From the NCBI GenBank assembly GCA_049610385.1, contig JBMYZL010000005.1:81971-145970 (forward strand): 64,000 nt of DNA. Direction: 5' to 3'. The position numbers and the translations under genes were made by a program. Below are positions 1 to 9,228 of this stretch, in pieces. The stretch comes from JBMYZL01 sp049610385. Its GTDB lineage: Bacteria; Bacteroidota; Bacteroidia; Flavobacteriales_D; Sanyastnellaceae. The notes under the pieces are model-generated. The model did not search any database. It was not told where the DNA came from and saw only the letters and a program-made list of their open reading frames with translations. Numbering within the stretch: position 1 is the stretch's first letter; each line of letters starts with the position of its first letter.

Positions 1-1155
1 CAACGCATCATTGACATGTTGAACGCGGAGATTTCGCCTGTCGTTCCCTCCCAGGGCAGTTTGGGTGCGAGTGGCGATTTGGCACCCCTGGCCCATTTGG
101 TGTTGCCATTGATTGGAGAAGGTGAGGTGATCTGCAATGGGCGACGCATGTCATCGAAACAAATGCTCGAGCAGATGAATTGGCAGCCGATTGTTCTCGG
201 TGCCAAGGAGGGCTTGGCCTTGATCAACGGGACGCAAATGATGTTGTCCTATGGATTGCTGAGCTTGCGACGCGCTTGGCGCCTGGCGAACTGGGCGGAT
301 GCCATGGCCGCATGGAGTCTGGAGGCATGGAACGGCCGTTCTGAGCCCTTTTCAGACGATATCCACAGAATCCGCCATGCACAAGGTGCACGGCGGGTGG
401 CTCAAAATGTGAGGGGATGGTTGCAAGATTCAAAATTGCAATTGCACCCGCGTGAACAGGTCCAAGACCCATACAGTTTTCGATGTGTGCCGCAAGTCCA
501 TGGTGCGTCCCGAGATGCTTTGACGCATGCAAATCAAGTGTTGGAAGCGGAGCTGAATGCCGTGACGGACAACCCCTTGATTTTCCCATCAGAAGATTTG
601 ATTCTCTCTGGGGGCAATTTTCATGGCCAGCCCTTAGCCATGGCGATAGAGCACATGGGTTTGGCCGTCCACGAATTGGCCAGCATTTCAGAACGTCGAA
701 CGTTCAAATTGATGAGCGGTAGGCACGGACTGCCTCCATTTTTGACCGCCCAACCCGGCCTCAACAGTGGTTTGATGATTCCACAGTATACCGCAGCCAG
801 TTTGGTCTCTCAAAACAAGCAATTGACCACTCCAGCTGTCGCTGACACAATAGACAGCTCCAACGGTCAAGAGGATCATGTGAGCATGGGGGCCAATGGA
901 GCGTTGAAACTCTGGAAAATGCTGGACAACGCAGAGATGGTTTTGGCCATTGAGTGCTTGTCAGCGTCTACGGCAATGGAGTTGCGTGGCACCGATGGGA
1001 TGGCTCCCAGGTTGCACAGTTTGCAAGCCGATTTGCGCAGCAAGGTTCCCCATTCGGCAGCTGACATTTGGTTGTCACCGATCATGCATCAAGTTCGTGA
1101 TTGGATGCTTTCGCAGGATTTGGGTGAATGGTTCCATGAGGACCCGGAGAGGTGA
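1..1155 (+). CDS. hutH: Histidine ammonia-lyase, C-terminal part (cut by window edge)
   Basis: Deaminates L-histidine to urocanate, the first step of histidine degradation. The frame is open from base 1, so the N-terminal ~100 residues lie outside the window. The Ala-Ser-Gly triad that cyclises into the MIO electrophile is at 67-75, inside the family motif GSLGASGDLAPLAH. Further conserved stretches are NGTQ, VTDNPLIF and the late SSNGQEDHVSMG. The remaining length fits a ~500-residue enzyme. The other histidine-degradation genes in the window (hutI, ftcD) lie 18 kb away, so the pathway genes are not in one operon. An ABC transporter gene with its own promoter element follows after 15 bases. 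Confidence 0.95.
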   Translation, partial: QRIIDMLNAEISPVVPSQGSLGASGDLAPLAHLVLPLIGEGEVICNGRRMSSKQMLEQMNWQPIVLGAKEGLALINGTQMMLSYGLLSLRRAWRLANWADAMAAWSLEAWNGRSEPFSDDIHRIRHAQGARRVAQNVRGWLQDSKLQLHPREQVQDPYSFRCVPQVHGASRDALTHANQVLEAELNAVTDNPLIFPSEDLILSGGNFHGQPLAMAIEHMGLAVHELASISERRTFKLMSGRHGLPPFLTAQPGLNSGLMIPQYTAASLVSQNKQLTTPAVADTIDSSNGQEDHVSMGANGALKLWKMLDNAEMVLAIECLSASTAMELRGTDGMAPRLHSLQADLRSKVPHSAADIWLSPIMHQVRDWMLSQDLGEWFHEDPER

Positions 1156-1158
1156 TGT

Positions 1159-1166
1159 TATCTTCG
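1159..1166 (+). promoter_or_regulatory. Promoter -7-like element TATCTTCG
   Basis: TAnnTTCG element 4 bases before the ATG of the ABC ATPase gene. It matches the element found before many genes in this window, a variant of the Bacteroidota TAnnTTTG -7 box. Confidence 0.5.
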
Positions 1167-1170
1167 CGTC

Positions 1171-1848
1171 ATGATTGAATTGACGGATTTGCGAAAGAGT
1201 TATCGCAATGGTGCCAGGACTTTGGAAGTCCTCAAAGGCATCACCGCTTCCGTTGATTCAGGGGAACTCGTCGCCATTATGGGATCGTCGGGTTCTGGGA
1301 AGTCCACGTTGCTCAATGTGTTGGGATTGCTTGATGGGTTTGATGATGGCCGATATCAATTGGATGGGCAGGATATGTCAGGTTTGTCCGAACGCCAAGC
1401 CGCGAAATACCGGAGCACTTTTTTGGGCTTCGTTTTCCAATCGTTCAATTTGATTTCTTTCAAGACGGCCTTGGACAATGTAGCCCTGCCATTGTACTAT
1501 CAGAAAGTCCCTCGAAAAGAGAGAAACAGAAGAGCAATGGCGTTGTTGGAGCGGGTGGGTTTGCAAGAACATGCCGCGCACTTGCCGAGTGAAATGAGCG
1601 GAGGGCAGAAGCAACGGGTCGCTATTGCGAGGGCTTTGATTGCCCAGCCACGGGTGATTTTGGCAGATGAGCCCACCGGAGCCTTGGATTCCGTGACCTC
1701 TGAAGATGTCATGACCTTGCTGCAATCACTCAACCGCGAAGGGATGACCATGGTTGTGGTGACCCATGAGCAAGAAATTGCGAACGCTTGTCACCGAACC
1801 ATTCGGCTGAAGGATGGCCTTATCGATGAACATCATCTCCATGTTTGA
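1171..1848 (+). CDS. ABC transporter ATP-binding protein (MacB/LolD type)
   Basis: ATPase of a tripartite-type export system, acting at the cytoplasmic face of the inner membrane. Walker A GSSGSGKST is at residues 38-46, the Q-loop Gln at 90, signature SGGQK at 143-147, Walker B VILADE at 162-167, and the H-loop His at 199. The 225-residue length is that of a stand-alone LolD/MacB nucleotide-binding domain. The start follows a promoter-like element by 4 bases. The stop overlaps the next gene's probable start in the sequence ATGTTTGA (1841-1848), implying translational coupling with the first permease. The substrate is unknown: the family exports lipoproteins, peptides or macrolides. Confidence 0.93.
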   Translation: MIELTDLRKSYRNGARTLEVLKGITASVDSGELVAIMGSSGSGKSTLLNVLGLLDGFDDGRYQLDGQDMSGLSERQAAKYRSTFLGFVFQSFNLISFKTALDNVALPLYYQKVPRKERNRRAMALLERVGLQEHAAHLPSEMSGGQKQRVAIARALIAQPRVILADEPTGALDSVTSEDVMTLLQSLNREGMTMVVVTHEQEIANACHRTIRLKDGLIDEHHLHV

Positions 1849-3073
1849 CCGTGAGAATTGGCTTGAAATTGCGCATACCGTGGTCAGCAATCCATTGCGA
1901 ACCGCATTGACGGGATTGTCCGTTGCCTTGGGCATTTTCATACTGGTGGTGATGCAAGGGCTGGGTTTTGGCTTGCAAAATGGGGTGGAACAACAATTTG
2001 CTGACGAGGCTTCAAATTCCTTGTGGATTTCCACGCGGCGCACCCAACTTGCTTATCGTGGGTACCAACCGAATCGGGCAATTTCATTGAAGAATGAAGA
2101 CGCAAAAGCTTTGCGAGAGGTGGCCAAAAACCCCGAAGTTCACAGTCGAAGGATATCGATGTGGGGAGCGCAAATTTCGGCCAATGGAAGAGAAGGGAGT
2201 TTTTCAATTCGTGGCGTGGATCCTGGCCATTTGCAACTGGTAAAAAACCATCTCACAGCTGGGCGTTTCATCTCTCAAAGGGATGTTGATGAATCTCGGA
2301 AAGTGGCGGTGATCGGTGGACAAATCCGCAAGGAGATTTATGATGGCACAGGGGTGGAACCCGTCGGCAGTTTCGTTCGTCTCCGCGGGGTGTTGTTTCG
2401 GGTCATCGGAATGTTTGATGATCCAGGAAGTCGTTGGGAAAATCAATCGGTTTACTTGCCTGCATCCACCGTTCAATCGTATTTCCGTTTTGGGGAACCC
2501 GTGGATCAGTACATTTTGTCGACGGGCACGATGGATTTGGAACAAACAACCCAACAAACAGCTCAACTTGACGGTTTTCTTCGTGAACGCAAATCCATCC
2601 ATCCTGAAGATGGCTCCGCGGTTCGCATTCGCAACAACAATGAGAATGCTGCTGAGTTTGAGAACATTTTTTTGGGCATCCGATGGTTTATTTGGTGCAT
2701 TGGCATGATGACCTTGTTGGCAGGGGCTGTGGGTGTGGCCAACATCATGGCCATTGTCGTCAAAGAGCGCACTCAAGAAATCGGGATTCGAAAGGCAATT
2801 GGGGCGACGTCTTCAAGTTTGGTGGGTTTGATTGTTCAGGAAAGTGTGGCCTTGATGTTCATTTCGGGTTTGTTCGGTCTGGTGATGGGGGTTTGGACTT
2901 TGGAATTTGCGGGCCCTCGAATAGATCATGACTTTTTCAAGTCACCTGAAATCAACTTCGAATTAACCCTGAGTGCTTTGGGCATTTTGGTTGTAACTGG
3001 GGCAATGAGTGGTCTGGGACCGGCTTTGCGTGCAGTCCGCATTCGTCCTGTTGAAGCCTTGAAAGACGAATGA
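1841..3073 (+). CDS. ABC transporter permease, MacB-like (first)
   Basis: Inner-membrane permease with a large periplasmic MacB_PCD-type domain and a C-terminal FtsX-type block, about 410 residues. A membrane segment at ~15-40 is followed by the periplasmic domain and three C-terminal membrane segments from ~residue 285. The stretch KERTQEIGIRKAIGA is the usual FtsX/MacB cytoplasmic loop. Start choice: in-frame ATGs also exist at 1814 and 1826. Beginning at 1841 gives MFDRENW, which aligns with MRIWDRDSW at the start of the second permease and leaves an 8-base overlap with the ATPase gene. It likely forms a heterodimer with the next product. Confidence 0.9.
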   Translation: MFDRENWLEIAHTVVSNPLRTALTGLSVALGIFILVVMQGLGFGLQNGVEQQFADEASNSLWISTRRTQLAYRGYQPNRAISLKNEDAKALREVAKNPEVHSRRISMWGAQISANGREGSFSIRGVDPGHLQLVKNHLTAGRFISQRDVDESRKVAVIGGQIRKEIYDGTGVEPVGSFVRLRGVLFRVIGMFDDPGSRWENQSVYLPASTVQSYFRFGEPVDQYILSTGTMDLEQTTQQTAQLDGFLRERKSIHPEDGSAVRIRNNNENAAEFENIFLGIRWFIWCIGMMTLLAGAVGVANIMAIVVKERTQEIGIRKAIGATSSSLVGLIVQESVALMFISGLFGLVMGVWTLEFAGPRIDHDFFKSPEINFELTLSALGILVVTGAMSGLGPALRAVRIRPVEALKDE

Positions 3074-3074
3074 G

Positions 3075-4340
3075 ATGAGGATTTGGGATCGCGATAGTTG
3101 GCAGGAGTTGTTGCAAGTTTTCTTGCGCAATCCGTTTCGCACCTTCTTGTCGGGGTTGGGTGTGGGATGGGGACTCTTGATGATTTTGATCACGATCGGT
3201 GCCACATCAGGCCTGGAAAATGGTGTGAAAGGCCAAATCGGTGACCGTGCCCGCAACAGCATGTTCCTCTGGTCTCAGCGGACCTCCATCCCTTATGCCG
3301 GCTATCGGCAAGGTCGATGGTTTGAGATTGATACCTCCGATGTGACTTGGTTGAGAACCCAGACGCAACACATTACAATTGTGGCTCCACGCAATCAATT
3401 GGGGGGATACAGGGGCGCCAACAACGTGACCCATGGCCTTAAGTCTGGTGCTTTTAACATTTACGGTGATATCCCGGACTATCAATGGATCGAACCCATG
3501 CGCATTCGCAAGGGACGCTACCTCAATCAAGCTGACATCGAGGGCAAACGAAAAGTGGCGGTGATTGGCGAAAGCGTAGAAAAGATTTTGTTTGAGCCAG
3601 GTGAGACCGTTTTGGGTGAACCTGTTTCGGTTAACGGGGTCAATTTTCAAGTTGTTGGCGTATACGGTTCGATTCGAACTGGTGAGGACGAAGAAGAAGC
3701 CGAAAACAGCATTTTCGTTCCGTTTTCCACTTTTGGCCAAGCGTTCAACCGGGGAGATGAGGTGGGATGGCTGAGCATGCTTTTTGATGAATCGGTTCAT
3801 GCAGATTCGGCGGCTGCAGAAGTTTTGGGCCTGTTGCGTGCGCGGAAATCGGTTCATCCAGATGATGAACGTGCATTTGGGTGGTGGTCCATGGCGACGG
3901 AGTTTGAGGAAATTGAAACTGTATTTTCAGCCTTGCACTGGGTTTCAGTTGTTTTTGGCGGATTGGCCTTGCTGGCTGGAATTATTGGCATTGTGAACAT
4001 CATGTTGATCACAGTCAAGGAGCGCACCAAGGAATTGGGCATTCGAAGGGCCTTGGGGGCTTCACCTTATGAGGTTGTTTCTGGCATCATGGGAGAAACC
4101 CTATTGCTGACTTTTTTTGCTGGCTTATCGGGGGCGATTGTAGGGGTTTGGGTCATTGAATGGGTTAGCGATGTTGTGGCTGAAATGCCAGATTCGGGCA
4201 GTTTCAGCAATCCCCAGATTCAATTGGATGCGGTCGTCAATGCCTTGTTGACCATGATGATGATGGGGACAATTGCAGGTGTGCTGCCCGCCTTGCGCGC
4301 CATATCGATCCGACCGGTTGAGGCCATTAGAACTGAATAA
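3075..4340 (+). CDS. ABC transporter permease, MacB-like (second)
   Basis: Paralogue of the preceding permease, 421 residues, with the same order: N-terminal membrane segment, periplasmic MacB_PCD-like domain, three C-terminal membrane segments. The loop KERTKELGIRRALGA is the FtsX signature. The gene starts one base after the upstream stop. Neither permease carries a fused ATPase, so the upstream ATPase probably serves a heterodimeric transporter. This two-permease plus adaptor arrangement is common in Bacteroidota. The exported substrate cannot be inferred. Confidence 0.91.
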   Translation: MRIWDRDSWQELLQVFLRNPFRTFLSGLGVGWGLLMILITIGATSGLENGVKGQIGDRARNSMFLWSQRTSIPYAGYRQGRWFEIDTSDVTWLRTQTQHITIVAPRNQLGGYRGANNVTHGLKSGAFNIYGDIPDYQWIEPMRIRKGRYLNQADIEGKRKVAVIGESVEKILFEPGETVLGEPVSVNGVNFQVVGVYGSIRTGEDEEEAENSIFVPFSTFGQAFNRGDEVGWLSMLFDESVHADSAAAEVLGLLRARKSVHPDDERAFGWWSMATEFEEIETVFSALHWVSVVFGGLALLAGIIGIVNIMLITVKERTKELGIRRALGASPYEVVSGIMGETLLLTFFAGLSGAIVGVWVIEWVSDVVAEMPDSGSFSNPQIQLDAVVNALLTMMMMGTIAGVLPALRAISIRPVEAIRTE

Positions 4341-4356
4341 AAAGAAGACTTTTGTG

Positions 4357-5460
4357 ATGAAAAAAGGATCTCTGATTGTGCTCATTTTGGTGTTGCTTTC
4401 CGTGCTTGGGCTCGGGGCCTACACCTTGATTTTTTTGAAAGAAAAAGAACAGATCGAGCCCGCGACATATCGCACAGAGCAGCCGAGAACAGGTGATATC
4501 ATGCTCAAGACCATGGCCACGGGCACCATCCAACCACGTCAAGAAATCTTGATCAAGCCCAATATTTCAGGCATCATCCGCGACGTCTTGGTTGAGGCTG
4601 GTGACACGGTTCGAACAGGTGATGTCCTGGCAGAAGTGACGGTGGTTCCCAACATGAGTGCTTTGTCAAGCGCTGAATCGAGGCTGGAACGTGCCAAAAT
4701 TGGCAGGTTGGATGCCGAACAAAATCATACCAGGAACGCACAATTGCGAGAGGAAGGGGTCATTTCTGAAGCGGATTTTCAGCCGTTTGTGACCACATTG
4801 GCCAATGCCGTTGAGGAAGTGCTTGCTGCAGAGGACAACCTCCGAATCATCCGAGATGGTGTGACGTCGCGCAACCAAGGCGTGAGCAATACCTTGATCC
4901 GTTCGACGATCGGCGGCATGGTGCTCGATGTGCCGATCAAGCGAGGCAATTCTGTCATTGAGGCGAACAATTTCAATGAAGGAACGACGATCGCCTCGGT
5001 AGCGGACATGGCGGATTTGATTTTCATGGGCAAAATCGATGAGAGTGAGGTCGAGAAATTGTTTGTGGGGATGGATTTGGTGTTGCGAATTGGAGCCATT
5101 GAAGGGTCATCTATCCCGGCAAAATTGGAATACATCGCGCCCAAGGGTTTGGAAGAAAATGGTGCTGTTCAATTTGAAATCAAGGCGGCGGTAAAATTGG
5201 ATGAGGGCCAATTTCTGCGCGCAGGGTATTCTGCAAATGCGGATGTGGTGTTGGACAAACGCACGCAAGTGCCTGTTATGAGTGAACTTTTGGTGCAATA
5301 TGACGAGGCAGGTTCGTTTGTGGAAGTAGAAATCGGCGACCAACTTTTTGAGCGTCGAAATGTGGAACTTGGACTTTCCGACGGCATTTCTGTGGAAATT
5401 CTGGGTGGAGTGGAAATGGAGGATCACATCAAGGTTTGGAATCAGCCTCAATTCGAGTAA
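4357..5460 (+). CDS. Periplasmic adaptor (HlyD/MacA-like membrane fusion protein)
   Basis: Bridges an inner-membrane ABC permease to an outer-membrane channel. The ATG at 4357 gives 367 residues starting with two lysines and a single hydrophobic anchor (~residues 5-25); the open frame further upstream overlaps the permease gene and is not needed. The lipoyl/barrel-sandwich half-motif around GIIRDVLVEAGDTVRTGDVLAEV lies at ~residues 60-90. A helical hairpin (~95-175) and beta-barrel domains follow. It sits 16 bases after the second permease, completing the cassette. No outer-membrane TolC-like gene is present here. Confidence 0.9.
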   Translation: MKKGSLIVLILVLLSVLGLGAYTLIFLKEKEQIEPATYRTEQPRTGDIMLKTMATGTIQPRQEILIKPNISGIIRDVLVEAGDTVRTGDVLAEVTVVPNMSALSSAESRLERAKIGRLDAEQNHTRNAQLREEGVISEADFQPFVTTLANAVEEVLAAEDNLRIIRDGVTSRNQGVSNTLIRSTIGGMVLDVPIKRGNSVIEANNFNEGTTIASVADMADLIFMGKIDESEVEKLFVGMDLVLRIGAIEGSSIPAKLEYIAPKGLEENGAVQFEIKAAVKLDEGQFLRAGYSANADVVLDKRTQVPVMSELLVQYDEAGSFVEVEIGDQLFERRNVELGLSDGISVEILGGVEMEDHIKVWNQPQFE

Positions 5461-5505
5461 TTGCGGTTAACGGATTGGAGTAACTTGCGCCCTTCAAATC
5501 AAGCC

Positions 5506-6264
5506 ATGGCCTTAATTGAAGAATTGGAGCAGAGCGGGAATTGGCTCTTTCGATGGAGGAGCTTTCTGCCATTGATTTTGTTTGTGGCTGCTGTCCCAGT
5601 GGTGATTTGGGGTGGACATGCGCAGCCAGATTATGCCGCTTGGCAATGGTGGTTGCCTTGTTTAATGGTGAGCCTTTTGGGCCAAATCATCCGGGCTATC
5701 ACCATTGGTTACACACCCAGAGGGACTTCTGGTCGAAACACATCTGAAGGACAAGTCGCCGAAACGCTCAATACACAGGGCATTTATGGAACCGTTCGTC
5801 ACCCGCTCTACGTGGGCAATTTCTTCATGTGGATGGGCATTGTGTTGTTCACGGGGGCGTGGTGGTTCAACCTGGCAGTGGTCTTGGCGTTTTGGTTGTA
5901 TTACGAGCGCATCATGTTTGCAGAGGAGGCCTTTTTGCGTGGAAAATTTGGAGAGCGCTACTTGGAATGGTCTGCTCGCACACCGGCATTTGTCCCTCGT
6001 TTCGATGGATGGACGGCTCCCGCCGTTTCATTTTCGATGCGCAATGTCCTGAAGCGAGAATACAACGGCTTTTTCGCTGTGTTTGTCAGTTTTGCGATGG
6101 TGGATGTGGCCCAATATGTGCGGGTGAACGGCGGATGGGGTGATGATGCCTTGTCGGCGCATTGGGCATGGATGCTGTTCGCCAGTGGCTTGCTTTTTTT
6201 GACCTTGCGGACTTTGAAAAAGAAAACCAGAATCCTTGATGTCGAAGGGCGAGAATATGTCTGA
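5506..6264 (+). CDS. Isoprenylcysteine carboxyl methyltransferase-like membrane protein
   Basis: Integral membrane protein of the ICMT/PEMT methyltransferase family, 252 residues from the ATG at 5506. The catalytic-half signature is visible: RHPLYVGNF, then two membrane segments, then EE..L..KFGERYLEW and a P.F.P ending. A TTG codon directly after the adaptor stop (5461) could extend it by 15 residues. I prefer 5506 because a promoter-like TAACTTGC lies at 5491-5498 and the extension is not hydrophobic. The methyl acceptor is unknown; bacterial members act on lipids or small molecules. Its place after the exporter may be functional or only positional. Confidence 0.78.
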   Translation: MALIEELEQSGNWLFRWRSFLPLILFVAAVPVVIWGGHAQPDYAAWQWWLPCLMVSLLGQIIRAITIGYTPRGTSGRNTSEGQVAETLNTQGIYGTVRHPLYVGNFFMWMGIVLFTGAWWFNLAVVLAFWLYYERIMFAEEAFLRGKFGERYLEWSARTPAFVPRFDGWTAPAVSFSMRNVLKREYNGFFAVFVSFAMVDVAQYVRVNGGWGDDALSAHWAWMLFASGLLFLTLRTLKKKTRILDVEGREYV

Positions 6265-6269
6265 ATCCA

Positions 6270-7073
6270 CTAAGTGACGGCAGCCTTTCGGACCAATCGC
6301 CTCAGCAAGCCAGGAAAGAAACGTGCGAGATATGCACCTAAGATTTCCGATTTGCCAATCAAAATCAAAGGTTTCTTGCGCTCCACAGCCCGAATCAAGC
6401 GTTCAGCACATACGTGTGGGGAGAGCCCTTGTCCAGTCTTTTGATCCATGGTTCCTTGTTGGCTTCCGTCACCGACCATGGCATTTTTCGAAATGTCAGT
6501 GTGTATGAAACCTGGACAGACGATGGTCACGTGGATGCCATCGCCATGATGTTCTGCACGCAAAGACTCAAAAAATCCATGCAGTGCATGTTTGGCCCCG
6601 CAATAGCCAGAACGCAAGGGAGACGAAAACAACCCCATGAGGCTCGTCACCACAACAAAATGTCCTTTTTGCCTGGAGATGAAATGGGGCAGGAGGGCTT
6701 TTGTCAACGCCACGGTCCCGAAGTAATCGATTTCCATGATTTGCCTGTCTACCTCGAGGCTGGTGTCTATCACGCGAGACCGTTGACTGATCCCGCCACA
6801 ATGAACCATGACATCCACATGAGAAAATTTCGTGACAACAGCCTCTACATGGCTCACCATTTCATTTGATCGCCCCAAATCAAGTGGCAAGACGTGCATC
6901 TGATCCTTCAGGGAATCGGGGGCTGCATCTCGCACAGCTTCGAGGGCTGCTTTACGACGAGAGCTCAGGATGACAGTGGCTCCTTTTTTTGCCCATGCCA
7001 GGGCTGTAGATCGTCCAATGCCACTGCTGGCTCCAGTGATCCATACCACTTTTGGCCCATTGCGCTCAGGCAT
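6270..7073 (-). CDS. Short-chain dehydrogenase/reductase
   Basis: NAD(P)-dependent oxidoreductase of the classical SDR family, 267 residues. Cofactor motif TGASSGIG is at residues 13-20, catalytic Ser 144, Tyr 157 and Lys 161 (YCGAK). The usual NNAG motif reads HCGG (91-94). The ORF is open further upstream, but the start at 7073 overlaps the gyrB stop by 8 bases (ATGCCTGA) and places the Rossmann fold normally. A hydrophobic, basic C terminus (ILGAYLARFFPGLLRRLVRK) resembles DHRS7-like membrane-associated members. The substrate is unknown. It is probably translated by reinitiation after gyrB. Confidence 0.88.
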   Translation of the reverse strand: MPERNGPKVVWITGASSGIGRSTALAWAKKGATVILSSRRKAALEAVRDAAPDSLKDQMHVLPLDLGRSNEMVSHVEAVVTKFSHVDVMVHCGGISQRSRVIDTSLEVDRQIMEIDYFGTVALTKALLPHFISRQKGHFVVVTSLMGLFSSPLRSGYCGAKHALHGFFESLRAEHHGDGIHVTIVCPGFIHTDISKNAMVGDGSQQGTMDQKTGQGLSPHVCAERLIRAVERKKPLILIGKSEILGAYLARFFPGLLRRLVRKAAVT

Positions 7074-9063
7074 CGATGTTCGCGTACTTGGCGTTTTCTT
7101 CAATGAATGCCCTTCTGGGGGGAACGTCATCTCCCATGAGCATAGAGAAGACGTGGTCGCAAGCGGCTGCATTTTCGATGGTCACCTGACGCAAAGTGCG
7201 ATTTTCGGGATTCATTGTGGTGTCCCAAAGTTGTTCTGCGTTCATTTCACCAAGGCCTTTGTATCGTTGAATACCGATGCCCGATTCACTCCCTGAGGAC
7301 CCTTTGTAACTCGCAATCAATTCATCTCGTTCATCATCGTTCCAGGCATATGCGGATTTGCTGCCTTTCTTGACCAAATACAAAGGTGGGGTCGCAATGT
7401 ACACGTATCCTTTTTCAATCAAGTCCCGCATGTGCCTGAACAAAAAGGTCAAAATGAGGGTCTCGATGTGTGAACCATCCACATCGGCATCACACATGAT
7501 CACCACCTTGTGATAACGCAATTTGGTCAGGTTGAGAGCGCGTTCATCTTCTTCGGTACCTACTGTGACGCCGAGTGCAGTGTAAATGTTCTTGATTTCT
7601 TCATTGTCGAAAATCTTGTGTTGCATGGCCTTTTCGACGTTCAAAATTTTTCCGCGCAAAGGCATAATGGCCTGGAAGTTCCGATCCCTGCCTTGCTTGG
7701 CGGTTCCACCCGCGGAATCTCCCTCCACCAAGAAGAGTTCACAAACCGTGGGGTCTTTCTCTGCGCAGTCTGACAATTTGCCGGGCAAACCTGAGCCGGA
7801 CATGACAGTCTTGCGTTGAACCATCTCACGCGCCTTGCGAGCGGCGTGGCGCGCTTGGGCGGCAAGAATGACTTTGTTTACAATGGTCTTGGCCTCATTG
7901 GGGTGCTCCTCCAAGTAGTTTTCGAGCATCTCGCTCACCGCTTGGCTCACAGGGGCGCCGACCTCATTGTTGCCCAGCTTGGTTTTCGTCTGCCCTTGAA
8001 ACTGGGGTTCGGCCACCTTGACACTGACAACCGCTGTCAAGCCTTCCCGAAAGTCGTCGGCACTGATGTCGAACTTCAATTTGTCCAACATGCCTGAGCT
8101 TTCTGCGTATTTCTTCAATGTCAATGTCAGGCCACGCCGAAACCCTGACAAGTGGGTTCCACCTTCATAGGTGTTGATGTTGTTGACGTAGCTGTACAAA
8201 TTCTCGGTAAACGAAGTGTTGTAGGTCATCGCCACTTCCACAGGAATTCCGCCTTTTTCACTTGTCAAATGAATGACATCACCAATCAGGGGCTCTCGAC
8301 TTTCATCTAGGAAAGTGACAAAATCTTGAAGCCCAGCTTCACTGTGAAATTCTTCGTGCTTGAATCCGGTGTCGTTTCCCTCTTCATCTTGCACTTGAAT
8401 GCGCTCATCGGTCAGGGAAATTCGAATGCCGCGGTTCAGAAAAGCCAATTCTCGCATGCGATTGGCTAGGGTATCGTAATTGTATTCGAGGGTTTCGAAA
8501 ATTTCAGCATCTGGCTGAAATTCCACTGTAGTCCCCGTGCGGTCGGTGGTGCCAATTTCACGAACGGCATAGGATTCTTTGCCTCGGCTGTATGCTTGTT
8601 CGAACACTTTGCCTCCTCGGTGGACTTCTGCACGCAAATGAATAGACAGTGCGTTTACACAACTCACCCCTACGCCATGCAATCCGCCTGATACTTTGTA
8701 AGAATCCTTGTCAAATTTACCTCCGGCCCCAATTTTTGTCATCACCACTTGCAATGCCGAGACCCCTTCTTTTGCGTGTATGTCAGTCGGGATGCCTCGT
8801 CCATTGTCAGTTACTCGAATGCCGTTCTCACTCGTGATGGCCACAGTGATGGCATCGCAATGACCTGCCAATGCTTCATCAATGGAATTGTCCACAACTT
8901 CATAAACGAGGTGATGCAATCCCCGTACACCGACATCACCGATGTACATGGACGGGCGCATGCGAACGTGCTCCATGCCCTCCAGGGCTTGAATATTGCT
9001 CGCGTCATATTTTGTATTCTGGACCGGTTGTCCTTCCGGATTTTCAGGCTTGGAACTTTCCAT
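7066..9063 (-). CDS. gyrB: DNA gyrase subunit B
   Basis: ATPase subunit of DNA gyrase, 665 residues. The GHKL ATPase motif EVVDNSIDEA has Glu55 and Asn59. The GyrB transducer follows, then the TOPRIM domain with EGDSAGG, PLRGKILNVEKA and DADVDGSHI, and a C-terminal tail with RYKGLGEMN. The length is typical of gyrB lacking the ~170-residue insertion of Proteobacteria. ParE is the alternative, but the EGMEHVRMRPSMYIGD start and the QRYKGLGEMNAEQLW tail fit Bacteroidota GyrB. A TATTTTCG element lies 36 bases upstream at 9100-9107. The SDR gene follows in the same operon. Confidence 0.95.
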   Translation of the reverse strand: MESSKPENPEGQPVQNTKYDASNIQALEGMEHVRMRPSMYIGDVGVRGLHHLVYEVVDNSIDEALAGHCDAITVAITSENGIRVTDNGRGIPTDIHAKEGVSALQVVMTKIGAGGKFDKDSYKVSGGLHGVGVSCVNALSIHLRAEVHRGGKVFEQAYSRGKESYAVREIGTTDRTGTTVEFQPDAEIFETLEYNYDTLANRMRELAFLNRGIRISLTDERIQVQDEEGNDTGFKHEEFHSEAGLQDFVTFLDESREPLIGDVIHLTSEKGGIPVEVAMTYNTSFTENLYSYVNNINTYEGGTHLSGFRRGLTLTLKKYAESSGMLDKLKFDISADDFREGLTAVVSVKVAEPQFQGQTKTKLGNNEVGAPVSQAVSEMLENYLEEHPNEAKTIVNKVILAAQARHAARKAREMVQRKTVMSGSGLPGKLSDCAEKDPTVCELFLVEGDSAGGTAKQGRDRNFQAIMPLRGKILNVEKAMQHKIFDNEEIKNIYTALGVTVGTEEDERALNLTKLRYHKVVIMCDADVDGSHIETLILTFLFRHMRDLIEKGYVYIATPPLYLVKKGSKSAYAWNDDERDELIASYKGSSGSESGIGIQRYKGLGEMNAEQLWDTTMNPENRTLRQVTIENAAACDHVFSMLMGDDVPPRRAFIEENAKYANIDA

Positions 9064-9099
9064 CTTGTTTTGTCTTATTCTCCCGCAGGGTATATCCCT

Positions 9100-9107
9100 C
9101 GAAAATA
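9100..9107 (-). promoter_or_regulatory. Promoter -7-like element TATTTTCG upstream of gyrB
   Basis: TAnnTTCG element on the minus strand, 36 bases before the gyrB start. The rest of the 165-base gap between gyrB and the beta-barrel gene shows no ORF; it holds at most a weak hairpin with an AACCG/CGGTT stem near 9177-9192. Confidence 0.35.
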
Positions 9108-9228
9108 CGCCTGAATCCCTTGATGGGCCTGCATTTCACGCGGATAATTACGCCGATTTTTCCACATCTAACGAACAAACCGAATGCGGTTCACGAAGCG
9201 CGAAGCAAAATCGAGAAGAACGAAGTAT

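Noticed and set aside
1814..1840. Longer start for the first ABC permease at 1814 or 1826
   Set aside because: Comparison with the second permease places the N terminus at MFDRENW (1841), giving the 8-base overlap seen at other junctions.
9170..9200. Terminator after the beta-barrel gene
   Set aside because: The stem is only 5 bp and no clean T-run follows; too weak to report as a terminator.
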